A DNA stretch of 6,047 nucleotides, taken from positions 1-6,047 of the forward strand of contig JAHEHB010000342.1 in NCBI GenBank assembly GCA_024644775.1, written 5' to 3'. The notes beneath the pieces are model-generated. The model was not told the DNA's origin. It searched no databases and was given only the letters and a program-made list of their open reading frames with translations. Origin of the DNA: Deltaproteobacteria bacterium. GTDB lineage: Bacteria; Desulfobacterota; Desulfobacteria; Desulfobacterales; SURF-15. Positions 1-5,726 of this stretch are shown in pieces. How positions within the stretch are numbered: position 1 is the first letter of the stretch; each line of letters starts with the position of its first letter. A program made the translations under genes and the position numbers.

Positions 1-1
1 G

Positions 2-673
2 AGTAACTACGTGTATCTGTTTCAAGAAACGGATTTTCCTGTATGGATGAAGAACACCATTGTCGTTTCGGTAACCGCCACCTCCTTATCCCTGGTGTGC
101 AGTATCTTTATCGGGTATGCTCTGGCCCGTTTTAAATTTCCCGGTAGCAATTTCCTGGGGGTCGGTATTTTCCTGGCCTACTTGGTGCCACCGACACTTT
201 TGTTCTTACCCATGGCCGAGGTCATCGCCAAGCTGGACCTTTACAACACCTACTGGGCACTGATCTTTACCTACCCCACCCGGCTCATCCCCTTTGCCTC
301 CTGGCTGCTCATGGGCTATTTTCGTAGCATCCCCAAAGAAATCGAAGAAAGCGCCATGGCCGACGGCTGCTCCCGGATTCAGATCCTTTTCCGGATCGTG
401 TTGCCCCTGTCCATACCGGGGGTGCTGTCGGCCGGTATTTTTTGTTTCACCCTCTGCTGGAACGAGTTTCTGTATGCACTGATTTTCATGTCTGCAGGCC
501 CCATGAAAACCATTCCGGTGGGAACCGTCAGTGATCTGATCAAGGCGGATACGTTATTTTGGGGATCGTTGATGGCCTCGGCAATCTTGGGCTCATTCCC
601 GGTCGCTTTTATCTATTCATTTTTTGTAAAGCACTATGTTTCAGGACTCACCGCAGGCGCGGTGAAAGGATAG
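2..673 (+). CDS. Sugar ABC transporter permease, MalG type (5' end missing)
   Basis: Inner-membrane permease subunit of a carbohydrate ABC importer; it would pair with a second permease, a periplasmic binding protein and an ATPase, none of which is in the window. The frame is open from base 2 (Ser-Asn-Tyr before the GTG at 11). The motif NYVYLF..TDFPVWMKNT matches the region just before the second membrane helix in this family, so GTG 11 is an internal Val and roughly 50-60 N-terminal residues are missing. Counting from that Val, hydrophobic helices lie near residues 16-38, 49-68, 83-103, 132-156 and 184-208. The cytoplasmic EAA loop that docks on the ATPase is at 107-133 (IPKEIEESAMADG...LPL), with Ser in place of the second Ala of EAA. 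It ends in TAG. No convincing terminator follows. The substrate cannot be read from the sequence; the downstream enzymes suggest a sugar or sugar acid. Confidence 0.93.
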   Translation, partial: SNYVYLFQETDFPVWMKNTIVVSVTATSLSLVCSIFIGYALARFKFPGSNFLGVGIFLAYLVPPTLLFLPMAEVIAKLDLYNTYWALIFTYPTRLIPFASWLLMGYFRSIPKEIEESAMADGCSRIQILFRIVLPLSIPGVLSAGIFCFTLCWNEFLYALIFMSAGPMKTIPVGTVSDLIKADTLFWGSLMASAILGSFPVAFIYSFFVKHYVSGLTAGAVKG

Positions 674-738
674 GCGGAAGAAGGTTTCGGGTTTCAGATT
701 TCAGCACCGCCGCCAGCGGAGCTGGATTCATCACAATA

Positions 739-782
739 AGAAACGAGGTTTCTCAGACGAGCACTACCGCTGGCCGCCAGCG
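739..782. repeat. Two short perfect hairpins
   Basis: AGAAAC-GAG-GTTTCT at 739-753 and CGCTGG-CCG-CCAGCG at 768-782 are both 6-base stems with 3-base loops. They begin about 65 bases after the permease stop. Neither is followed by a T run, so they do not look like a classical terminator. They may be mRNA 3'-end structures or part of a dispersed repeat. Confidence 0.45.
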
Positions 783-822
783 ACCAGTTTGATCGAACAG
801 GAAACTTTTGAGCTTTGGCTTA

Positions 823-1052
823 AAATTCCAAATCACAAATAACAAATAACAAACAAATCACAATGACAAAAATTCAAAATCCCAAACGCGATTATAGTCT
901 CGAAAAATGAGTGTGCCAGTTCGCTAAAATTGTTCGTTAAAGCATTGCATCAAACCATTGCAAATATGATCTCAATTTGAATTGTGTGTTTGGGTCATTG
1001 AATATTGTAATTTGAAATTTATTTGGAATTTGGTGCTTGGAATTTGAGATTT
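823..1052. repeat. Imperfect A+T-rich inverted repeat, about 230 bases
   Basis: The left arm (823-887) is built of AAATTCCAAATCACAAATAAC-like units and ends in CCCAAAC. The right arm (about 987-1052) begins GTTTGGGTCATTG and ends in TTGGAATTTGAG, which is roughly the reverse complement of the left arm. The arms enclose about 100 bases of unrelated sequence. The layout resembles a miniature non-coding mobile element or a dispersed extragenic repeat. I recall similar CAAATAACAAATAAC strings between genes in Desulfobacterota genomes, but could not search for them. Confidence 0.6.
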
Positions 1053-1171
1053 CTGAGTACCTTACTACTCCGGGATAGTCTGATTACCTTTCTATGGATT
1101 ATCGTACCGTCAAGCTTCATACGAGGTGTCAAGTCTGTATAACCAGTTCCTGAAAGCCGCCTGCGCGGACG

Positions 1172-1199
1172 AAGCCGCTAAAGCCGCTACGTCGCGACG
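1172..1199. repeat. 9-base tandem duplication plus palindrome
   Basis: AAGCCGCTA occurs twice back to back (1172-1180, 1181-1189) and is followed at 1190-1199 by the perfect palindrome CGTCGCGACG. The block is GC-rich compared with the A+T-rich sequence on both sides, so it appears to be a separate inserted or rearranged piece. AGGTGTC at 1124-1130 and GACACCT at 1214-1220 could pair around this block, and a T-rich run follows, but the loop is too long to call a terminator. Confidence 0.4.
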
Positions 1200-1226
1200 A
1201 AGGCCCGAAACCCGACACCTTTTTTT

Positions 1227-1370
1227 CCTTTGTGCCTTGGTGGCTAAATGGTTAGGTCCTTAAAAAGGAAATTCTTGCGTTTTTTGTCAAAATTTTATCT
1301 CACCACAAAGACACCAAGGTCACAAAGATTTCTTTAAATTTTTTCTTTGTGTTCTTTGTGCCCTTGTGGT
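1227..1370. repeat. Cluster of CACAAAGG-type repeats with a long inverted pair
   Basis: Three related arms are visible. One is CCTTTGTGCCTTGGTGGC...GGTTA at 1227-1254. The second, at 1302-1328, starts ACCACAAAGACACC and is in the opposite orientation. The third, at 1344-1370, starts TCTTTGTGTTC and ends TTGTGGT. The second and third arms match as reverse complements at 22 of 27 positions around a 15-base spacer, so RNA from here could fold into a long stem about 50 bases before the next start codon. I recall this as a widespread intergenic repeat in bacteria and archaea. Its function is unknown. Confidence 0.65.
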
Positions 1371-1421
1371 TCATTTAACGACTTTTTTGGTTCTGGCTTG
1401 TCCGGGTTAGGATAAAAGAAA

Positions 1422-2516
1422 ATGAAAATTATCAAAATTGAAACTTTTGCCGTACCACTCGTTGGGCTAACAAGAATAACAACGGATGAAGGATTTCAAG
1501 GATGGGGGCAAATCGCTACCTTTGAATCGGCGGATCTGGTCGCTCAGGTGCTCCATCGTCAGGTGTCTCCTATAGTCCTTGGTAAAGATCCTTATCAGCA
1601 GAACACCATCAATGAGCGCGTTATCGAAAAAAACTTAAAATTCCCGGGTTCCTTTATCTGTCGAGCCCTTGCCGCCATTGATACGGCGATTTGGGATTTG
1701 AAAGGCAAAATAACCCAGAAACCGGTCTACGAATTGATAGGTGGGACAGGAGATCCCGTTTCTGTCTACGGATCCAGCATGAGGCGGGATATCACCCCGG
1801 AAGATGAAGCCGCCAGGATGGTTCGTTTGAGAGACGAACACGGCTATCGAGCCTTTAAATTACGCGTCGGAACGGAAGCAGGCCATAATGCCGACCCGTG
1901 GCCCGGACGCACGGAAACCATTATTCCGACGGTTCGTAAAGCGTTGGGGGAAGACATTGTCATTCATGCCGACGCGAACAGCTGTTACACGCCGGATAAG
2001 GCGATTGAAATCGGAAAAATGCTTGAGTCACACAACTACGGCCACTTTGAAGAGCCCTGCCCGTATTGGGAACTGGATTGGACCCGGCAGGTGACGGCCA
2101 AACTGACCATCCCGGTGGCAGGGGGGGAGCAGGACAATTGGATGCCGGTGTGGAAGCAGATGATACGGGAACACGTGGTGGATATTGTGCAGCCGGATAT
2201 TTGCTATATTGGGGGGATTAGCCGAGCGTTGAGGGTAGCACAGATGGCCGCCGAGTATGGAAAACCGTGTGTGCCGCACTCGGCGAACCACTCGCTGGTT
2301 ACCGTCTTCACGCTGCATCTCTGGAACGCCATGCCGAATCATGGTCCGTTTATGGAATTTTCGATTGAGGATCAGGATAAATTTAGCCGGATGTATACGC
2401 CGGGCTTGGAAGTGGTGGACGGTAAAGTGGCGATCCCGGACGAAGGATATGGTTGGGGAGTCACCATTCGGGAAAAGTGGTTACAATCTGCCGAATATCA
2501 GGTATCGACGTTGTAG
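1422..2516 (+). CDS. Mandelate racemase/muconate lactonizing family enzyme (KxR variant)
   Basis: Enolase-superfamily enzyme of 364 residues, a normal length; expected to be a cytoplasmic, Mg2+-dependent acid-sugar dehydratase or racemase/epimerase. The N-terminal capping domain spans about 1-125 (TTDEGFQGWG at 20-29; AAIDTAIWDLKGK at 84-96) and the barrel domain follows. Metal ligands are D184 (DAN), E210 (EEP) and E236 (GGE), spaced 26 and 26. D259 (QPD) and H286 (PH) follow at +23 and +27. These spacings match those I recall for mandelate racemase, so an Asp-His dyad is present. The KxK motif on the second barrel strand is K146-L-R148, so the second Lys is Arg. The substrate-capping loop after strand 1 is very short (VPLVGLTRI). 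The ATG at 1422 has a modest AGGA at 1409-1412. The gene ends 14 bases before the next enzyme and is surely co-transcribed with it. The substrate is unassigned. Confidence 0.93.
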   Translation: MKIIKIETFAVPLVGLTRITTDEGFQGWGQIATFESADLVAQVLHRQVSPIVLGKDPYQQNTINERVIEKNLKFPGSFICRALAAIDTAIWDLKGKITQKPVYELIGGTGDPVSVYGSSMRRDITPEDEAARMVRLRDEHGYRAFKLRVGTEAGHNADPWPGRTETIIPTVRKALGEDIVIHADANSCYTPDKAIEIGKMLESHNYGHFEEPCPYWELDWTRQVTAKLTIPVAGGEQDNWMPVWKQMIREHVVDIVQPDICYIGGISRALRVAQMAAEYGKPCVPHSANHSLVTVFTLHLWNAMPNHGPFMEFSIEDQDKFSRMYTPGLEVVDGKVAIPDEGYGWGVTIREKWLQSAEYQVSTL

Positions 2517-2518
2517 AT

Positions 2519-2525
2519 AAGGAGG
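2519..2525 (+). promoter_or_regulatory. Strong Shine-Dalgarno site that sets the start at 2531
   Basis: AAGGAGG lies 5 bases before ATG 2531, between the stop of the upstream enzyme (2514-2516) and this start. It rules out the upstream in-frame ATG at 2453, which would add 26 residues lying inside the previous gene and bearing no family similarity. Confidence 0.9.
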
Positions 2526-2530
2526 AATCC

Positions 2531-3718
2531 ATGAAAATTGAAAAAATAGAATGCTTACATGCCGATGCGGGGCGACGTAATTACGATTTTTTGAAGATCA
2601 CTACCGACGACGGGATTGTGGGCTGGAGCGAATACAACGAACATTTCGGTGGAATGGGCGTATCCGCCGTGATCGAAAACTTGGCCCCAACCATAATAGG
2701 TAGGGACCCGCGTGCGTATGAAGCGTTGGTCACCCTGATGTATGCCATACGCCGCCAGGCCAGTGGTGGGGTGGTACAGCAGGCCATAGGCGCCATCGAA
2801 AACGCTCTTTTGGATATCAAAGCCAAAGCTTTGGGTATTCCCGTATATGAAATGCTGGGCGGGCCGTTGAGAGATAAAATTCGGCTCTATTGGTCGCATT
2901 GCGGCACCTACCGATTGGCCTGGAACGAATCCATGGAAATCCCGCCGTTACGAACCCTGGACGACGTGGTGGCACAAGGCAAGGAAGTGGTCAGCAAAGG
3001 TTACACCGGACTTAAGACCAATGTATTTCTACTGGACGATAACCCCCGTCTACAGTCTCCGGGTTTTGCCCGTGGTGACGGTTTTCCGGAGTTAAACGCA
3101 GAACGCTATATGACCCGTGCTATCACCGATCAACTGGCAGCTTTCCGGGAAGGAGCAGGTCCCGATATCGATATCATGGTCGATCTTAATTTTAACTATA
3201 AAACCGAGGGGTTCTTGAAAATGGCGCGAGCCATGGAACCCTATGATGTGTTCTGGGTTGAAATAGACACGCGTGACCCAAAAGCACTGCATTATATCCG
3301 TCAAGGGACGACCGTTCCAGTGGCTTCCGGTGAATGTCTCTTTGGCCGAAGAGATTACAAACCATTTTTTGACAACCAGGCAATGGATGTGGCCATCATT
3401 GACACACCCTGGAACGGCGTGGCCGAATCCGTGAAGATTGCAGCCATGGCCGATATTTATGAAGTGAACGTGGCGCCCCATAATTTCTACGGACATCTGT
3501 CCACAATGATGAGTGCCCACTTCAGTGCTGTCGTGCCGAATTTTCGAATTATGGAAATCGATCCCGACACGGTTCCCTGGCAGGATGATCTGGTGACCGT
3601 TACGCCGCAAATCGAAAATGGATATCTAATGCTGCCAACAGGGCCCGGCTGGGGTACAGACATCAATGAGGAGGCCCTGCGAGCCCATCCGCCCACAAGT
3701 GGCGTGAAACCCCTGTAA
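2531..3718 (+). CDS. Mandelate racemase/muconate lactonizing family enzyme (KxN variant, galactonate-dehydratase-like)
   Basis: Second enolase-superfamily enzyme, 395 residues from the ATG set by the strong ribosome binding site. The capping domain is at about 1-115 (ITTDDGIVGWSE at 23-34; AIENALLDIKAK at 88-99) and the barrel domain follows. Metal ligands are D218 (DLN), E244 (VEID, not the usual EEP) and E268 (SGE). D291 and H317 (APH) sit on strands 6 and 7. The KxK site is K162-T-N164. From memory, D-galactonate dehydratase (DgoD) also has a KxN here, and the stretch around E268 (SGECLFGRRDY) resembles its AGERMFSRFDF. However, DgoD has a catalytic His two residues after its first metal Asp, where this protein has N220. 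It ends with the typical GPGWGTDINEEALRAHP tail. It is probably a sugar-acid dehydratase, but the substrate is unknown. It differs clearly from its operon partner and is not a recent duplicate. Confidence 0.93.
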   Translation: MKIEKIECLHADAGRRNYDFLKITTDDGIVGWSEYNEHFGGMGVSAVIENLAPTIIGRDPRAYEALVTLMYAIRRQASGGVVQQAIGAIENALLDIKAKALGIPVYEMLGGPLRDKIRLYWSHCGTYRLAWNESMEIPPLRTLDDVVAQGKEVVSKGYTGLKTNVFLLDDNPRLQSPGFARGDGFPELNAERYMTRAITDQLAAFREGAGPDIDIMVDLNFNYKTEGFLKMARAMEPYDVFWVEIDTRDPKALHYIRQGTTVPVASGECLFGRRDYKPFFDNQAMDVAIIDTPWNGVAESVKIAAMADIYEVNVAPHNFYGHLSTMMSAHFSAVVPNFRIMEIDPDTVPWQDDLVTVTPQIENGYLMLPTGPGWGTDINEEALRAHPPTSGVKPL

Positions 3719-3762
3719 GACAGTGGGCAGAAGACAGAGGGCAGAGGGTAGAAAACAGCACC
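3719..3762. repeat. Purine-rich degenerate GGCAGA repeat
   Basis: Imperfect reiterations of GGCAGA/GACAGA (GGGCAGAAGACAG, GGGCAGAGGGTAG) start at the stop codon of the second enolase-superfamily gene. This is simple-sequence intergenic DNA with no coding signal. Confidence 0.5.
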
Positions 3763-3847
3763 CGGCCTCCCCTCTGCAGGGCCTGACTCTTACCCACACT
3801 TGACACAGTGGATGTTTTGGAGGTGATTGTAACCACATGAAAACATT

Positions 3848-3955
3848 TAATAACGAATCCTCCAAAGGCGGACAAGTATCGAATAATGAATCGCAGAATT
3901 CTGAAGTGTTTACTTCGACATTAAATATTTCTTGTTCTACATTCTGCGGTTTAAC
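3848..3955. repeat. Hairpin-rich dispersed repeat
   Basis: Three nested or serial inverted repeats are visible. CCTCC-AAA-GGCGG at 3859-3871 has one mismatch. GAAGT-GTTT-ACTTC lies at 3903-3916. CGCAGAAT (3892-3899) pairs with ATTCTGCG (3941-3948) and encloses the second hairpin. I recall closely similar strings (CCTCCAAAGG, GACAAGTATCGAATAATGAA) recurring between genes in Desulfobacterota genomes, but that is memory and not a search result. Confidence 0.5.
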
Positions 3956-4069
3956 AAACCCCTGTGTTAAGTGTGTCCAAAGCCCAGCCGCGCGGGAGGG
4001 ATTGAGGCCTTATCGCCTCCCAGCCTCATCGTTTTATAGCTTCCCTCCACTCGGAAGGGATTTCTTTCT

Positions 4070-4133
4070 GGTTCCCATGCTCCTGTGTGGGAACCCATAC
4101 CGAGGTACGCATTACCGCGCAGGAGCGTGGGAA
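4070..4133. repeat. REP-like palindromic element
   Basis: GGTTCCCA (4070-4077) pairs with TGGGAACC (4088-4095) as an 8-base stem. In addition, TTCCCATGCTCCTG (4072-4085) matches the reverse complement of CAGGAGCGTGGGAA (4120-4133) at 13 of 14 positions, so two alternative folds compete. The family with core TTCCCACGCTCC...GGAGCGTGGGAA is, to my knowledge, a common extragenic palindrome in proteobacteria. This copy has diverged slightly (CATGC for CACGC, and ACCGCG near the right arm). It lies between convergent genes, a usual place for such elements. Confidence 0.75.
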
Positions 4134-4257
4134 GAGAAAGAAAGCACGTTTACTTCTTAAGTACCTACGCTTCAAATAGATCCAATCCGTTCTTATCCAG
4201 TTTCCAGTTTCAAAGTTCTAGTTTCTGTTACAAAAAAACTGAAGCTCATTTAATAGT

Positions 4258-4273
4258 CGACAAAGTTTTGTCG
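4258..4273 (-). terminator. Weak hairpin just after the reductase stop
   Basis: CGACAA-AGTT-TTGTCG forms a 6-base stem 12 bases beyond the reductase stop on the minus strand. No T run directly follows on that strand; a run of seven T lies about 20 bases further (A run at 4232-4238 on the plus strand). It could act as a poor or bidirectional terminator. The call is tentative. Confidence 0.25.
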
Positions 4274-4284
4274 GTTTTAAGAAA

Positions 4285-5436
4285 CTAACCGCCCAATAAA
4301 TCTTCGGCCTCCCCCAATTGTTCGGCGATAGAGATCTGTTGAGGACACTTGGGCTCGCATTCGCCGCATTGGACACACGCTTTTGCATCTAACCCCTTAA
4401 TGTGTCCCACCCAGGGTGTCCAAACTTCTTCTCCGGTTAAATTCGCATAAGCTTTTTTGGCTTCCGCCGTTAGTCCCCAAACACGATGCCAGTTGATATA
4501 CCGGAAAATCTCAGGGATCAAAACCCCATTTGGACATGGTAGGCAATAGCCGCATCCCGTACAGTAAAGATCGGCCAGATTTTTAATTTTCTCGGCAAGC
4601 TGGTTAATTTTTCTCCGTTCTCCATCGCTGATGTCCGTTTCCTGATCCGCGGCAGCAACATTCTGCTCAATCTGCACCCCATCGCTCATACCCGAAAAAG
4701 CAGTCGCAATATCGGGATTGTTCCAAACAAATCGCAAAGCCAGCTCGAAGGGCTTCATTTGCGACAGATCTTTTTCCTTCGCAGTGAAACGCGCCGGAAT
4801 CGCCAGTCGGCCGCCGGCCACAGGACCCATGACTGCCACACCCAAACCTTTCCGGGCGGCGTGAGTGATGGCAGGGGCATTATGCTGGTAAAGAAAGTTG
4901 TACTGAACCAGTATTCCGGCGAATTCACCGGTGTCCACCAGACGGATGATGTTTTCCGGTGTATCGTGGCTGGAAAAGCAGATGTGTCTCACCAAACCTT
5001 CGGAACGGGCCTTGCGAACTTCGTCCATTGCCATCCCCGGCTGAGATGGGTGTGCCGTGAATTCGCTCCACCTCAAATCATGAAACAGCATAAAATCGAT
5101 ATAAGGTGTGTCCAGCCGTCGAAGGCATTCTTCAAACTTCGCACGCCAAACGTGCGCACCGGCATCCTCTCCTGAGTGAACCGGGATTTTGGTGGATAGA
5201 TAAATACGTTCCCGGTCGTACCCCTTGATCGCCTGGCCCACACAGATCTCGCTGGTGCCTTTAATGTAGCTATAGGCTGTATCAATAAAATTGATACCCA
5301 GGTCAATACCGCGCTGCAGCAACGGTATGGATTTTTCTAGATCGCACGTCTCGTCTTCCAGTGTCGGCAACCGCAGCGCACCGAAGCCTAAAATCGATAC
5401 CTGTATACCTGTTTGACCAAATGTCCTGTATTGCAT
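4285..5436 (-). CDS. Aldo/keto reductase with C-terminal two-cluster 4Fe-4S domain
   Basis: Predicted cytoplasmic oxidoreductase of 383 residues, a usual length for the aldo/keto reductase-ferredoxin fusion family. The TIM-barrel domain occupies about 1-270. The catalytic tetrad is visible as D52 (NFIDTA), Y57 (AYSY), K83 (STKIP) and H119 (LFHDL). The C-terminal domain has CTGCGYCLPCP (C292, C295, C298, C301) and CVQCGECEPKCP (C354, C357, C360, C364), enough Cys for two 4Fe-4S clusters. It may link NAD(P)H or carbonyl chemistry to ferredoxin-type electron transfer; the physiological substrate is not known for most members. I start it at the ATG (5436-5434 on the minus strand) because AAGGAAAGG (5451-5443) lies 6 bases upstream. 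A TTG two codons earlier would abut that site. It faces the enolase-superfamily pair convergently across repeats, so shared function is uncertain. Confidence 0.94.
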   Translation of the reverse strand: MQYRTFGQTGIQVSILGFGALRLPTLEDETCDLEKSIPLLQRGIDLGINFIDTAYSYIKGTSEICVGQAIKGYDRERIYLSTKIPVHSGEDAGAHVWRAKFEECLRRLDTPYIDFMLFHDLRWSEFTAHPSQPGMAMDEVRKARSEGLVRHICFSSHDTPENIIRLVDTGEFAGILVQYNFLYQHNAPAITHAARKGLGVAVMGPVAGGRLAIPARFTAKEKDLSQMKPFELALRFVWNNPDIATAFSGMSDGVQIEQNVAAADQETDISDGERRKINQLAEKIKNLADLYCTGCGYCLPCPNGVLIPEIFRYINWHRVWGLTAEAKKAYANLTGEEVWTPWVGHIKGLDAKACVQCGECEPKCPQQISIAEQLGEAEDLLGG

Positions 5437-5442
5437 CGCCAA

Positions 5443-5451
5443 CCTTTCCTT
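5443..5451 (-). promoter_or_regulatory. Ribosome binding site for the reductase
   Basis: On the minus strand AAGGAAAGG ends 6 bases before ATG 5436. This favours that ATG over the TTG at 5442, which would leave no spacing at all. Confidence 0.7.
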
Positions 5452-5508
5452 ACATTGCCACTCCCACCCAACCCTCCTCTTCGAGGGACAGACTGAAAAT
5501 GGAATCTT

Positions 5509-5527
5509 TATACTATCAATATACTAT
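5509..5527. repeat. Direct repeat TATACTAT, 11-base period
   Basis: TATACTAT occurs at 5509-5516 and again at 5520-5527, one helical turn apart and about 75-90 bases upstream of the reductase start. On the minus strand it gives ATAGTATA-type sequence that could serve as a -10 element or as a paired regulator site. No clean -35 is seen at the right spacing, so the role is unsettled. Confidence 0.4.
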
Positions 5528-5569
5528 AGCAAATATTGATGAGTTCGTAAAAAGCCGAATTCATAGAGA

Positions 5570-5595
5570 GGGTCCCAAGTGAATATTTTGGACCC
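5570..5595. repeat. Hairpin with GGGTCC/GGACCC arms
   Basis: GGGTCC (5570-5575) and GGACCC (5590-5595) form a 6-base stem that can extend through inner A-T pairs after one mismatch. No T run follows on either strand. It may be part of a dispersed repeat or a mobile-element end. Confidence 0.4.
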
Positions 5596-5636
5596 ATTCG
5601 TTTGTTGAAAAAATCCGAGGTTCCCGGTTGAATTGT

Positions 5637-5664
5637 TTGACAGATTTATCTTTTTCGCTATAAA
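5637..5664 (+). promoter_or_regulatory. Sigma70-like promoter, target unclear
   Basis: A perfect TTGACA (5637-5642) is followed by a 16-base spacer and TATAAA (5659-5664), five of six bases of the -10 consensus. Transcription would start near 5671 on the plus strand, 220 bases before the toxin start. No convincing gene lies in between, apart from a doubtful 31-codon frame. It may drive a small RNA, serve as an extra upstream promoter for the toxin locus, or be left over from a mobile element. Confidence 0.5.
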
Positions 5665-5726
5665 TTTCAGATAGTTAGATCGTATATGGTATATTTTCGG
5701 TAGCTTAAACAGTTCGGAATTTTTTG

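Larger units (their letters stand above)
674..1421. other. Repeat-rich intergenic spacer, no gene seen
   Basis: This 748-base gap separates the permease from the enolase-superfamily pair. I find no supported reading frame in it; the frame running from inside the permease to about 792 is a shadow of that gene. It holds two small hairpins (739-782), a large imperfect A+T-rich inverted repeat (823-1052), a GC-rich block with a 9-base tandem duplication (1150-1210), and a set of CACAAAGG-type repeats (1227-1370). No clear sigma70 promoter for the downstream pair stands out. The candidate TTGTCA at 1284-1289 has no good -10 at the right distance. Confidence 0.7.
3719..4284. other. Repeat-filled spacer between convergent genes, no supported gene
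   Basis: This 566-base gap lies between the second enolase-superfamily gene (+) and the reductase gene (-). A purine-rich tract follows the stop codon, then a hairpin-rich repeat at 3848-3955, GC-rich inverted repeats around 3994-4021 (GGGAGG with CCTCCC), a REP-like palindrome at 4070-4133, and a small hairpin at 4258-4273. An open frame at 3837-4160 has a GGAGGTG at 3819-3825, but its body runs through the repeats, so I do not call it a gene. The low-complexity stretch at 4197-4230 (repeated CAGTTT/AGTTTC) resembles other intergenic filler here. Confidence 0.7.

Noticed and set aside
559..792. Frame overlapping the end of the permease
   Set aside because: It is an out-of-frame shadow of the permease that continues into repeat-like spacer, with no family features.
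1124..1227. AGGTGTC...GACACCT followed by a T run as a terminator
   Set aside because: The loop would be about 83 bases and the stem only 7; this is not a credible intrinsic terminator.
823..1370. CRISPR array
   Set aside because: The repeats are inverted, degenerate and unevenly spaced, with no regular repeat-spacer pattern and no cas genes.
1381..1421. Sigma54 promoter before the first enolase-superfamily gene
   Set aside because: TTTTGGTTCTGGCTTG has GG and GC pairs, but not with the required GG-N10-GC spacing.
2028..2342. Minus-strand frame inside the first enolase-superfamily gene
   Set aside because: It lies antisense to a well-supported gene with conserved motifs, and has a His/Pro/Arg-rich composition typical of shadow frames.
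2453..2530. N-terminal extension of the second enolase-superfamily protein
   Set aside because: It overlaps the previous gene, has no family similarity and lacks a ribosome binding site; ATG 2531 has AAGGAGG at ideal spacing.
3837..4160. Open frame of 107 codons preceded by GGAGGTG
   Set aside because: The body runs straight through the hairpin-rich repeat and the REP-like palindrome, the composition is not protein-like, and the ribosome binding site is 13 bases from the ATG. It may contain the first codons of a vanished gene but is not supported as a CDS.
5437..5442. TTG start for the reductase two codons before the ATG
   Set aside because: The Shine-Dalgarno sequence would directly abut the TTG, while the ATG has a 6-base spacing.
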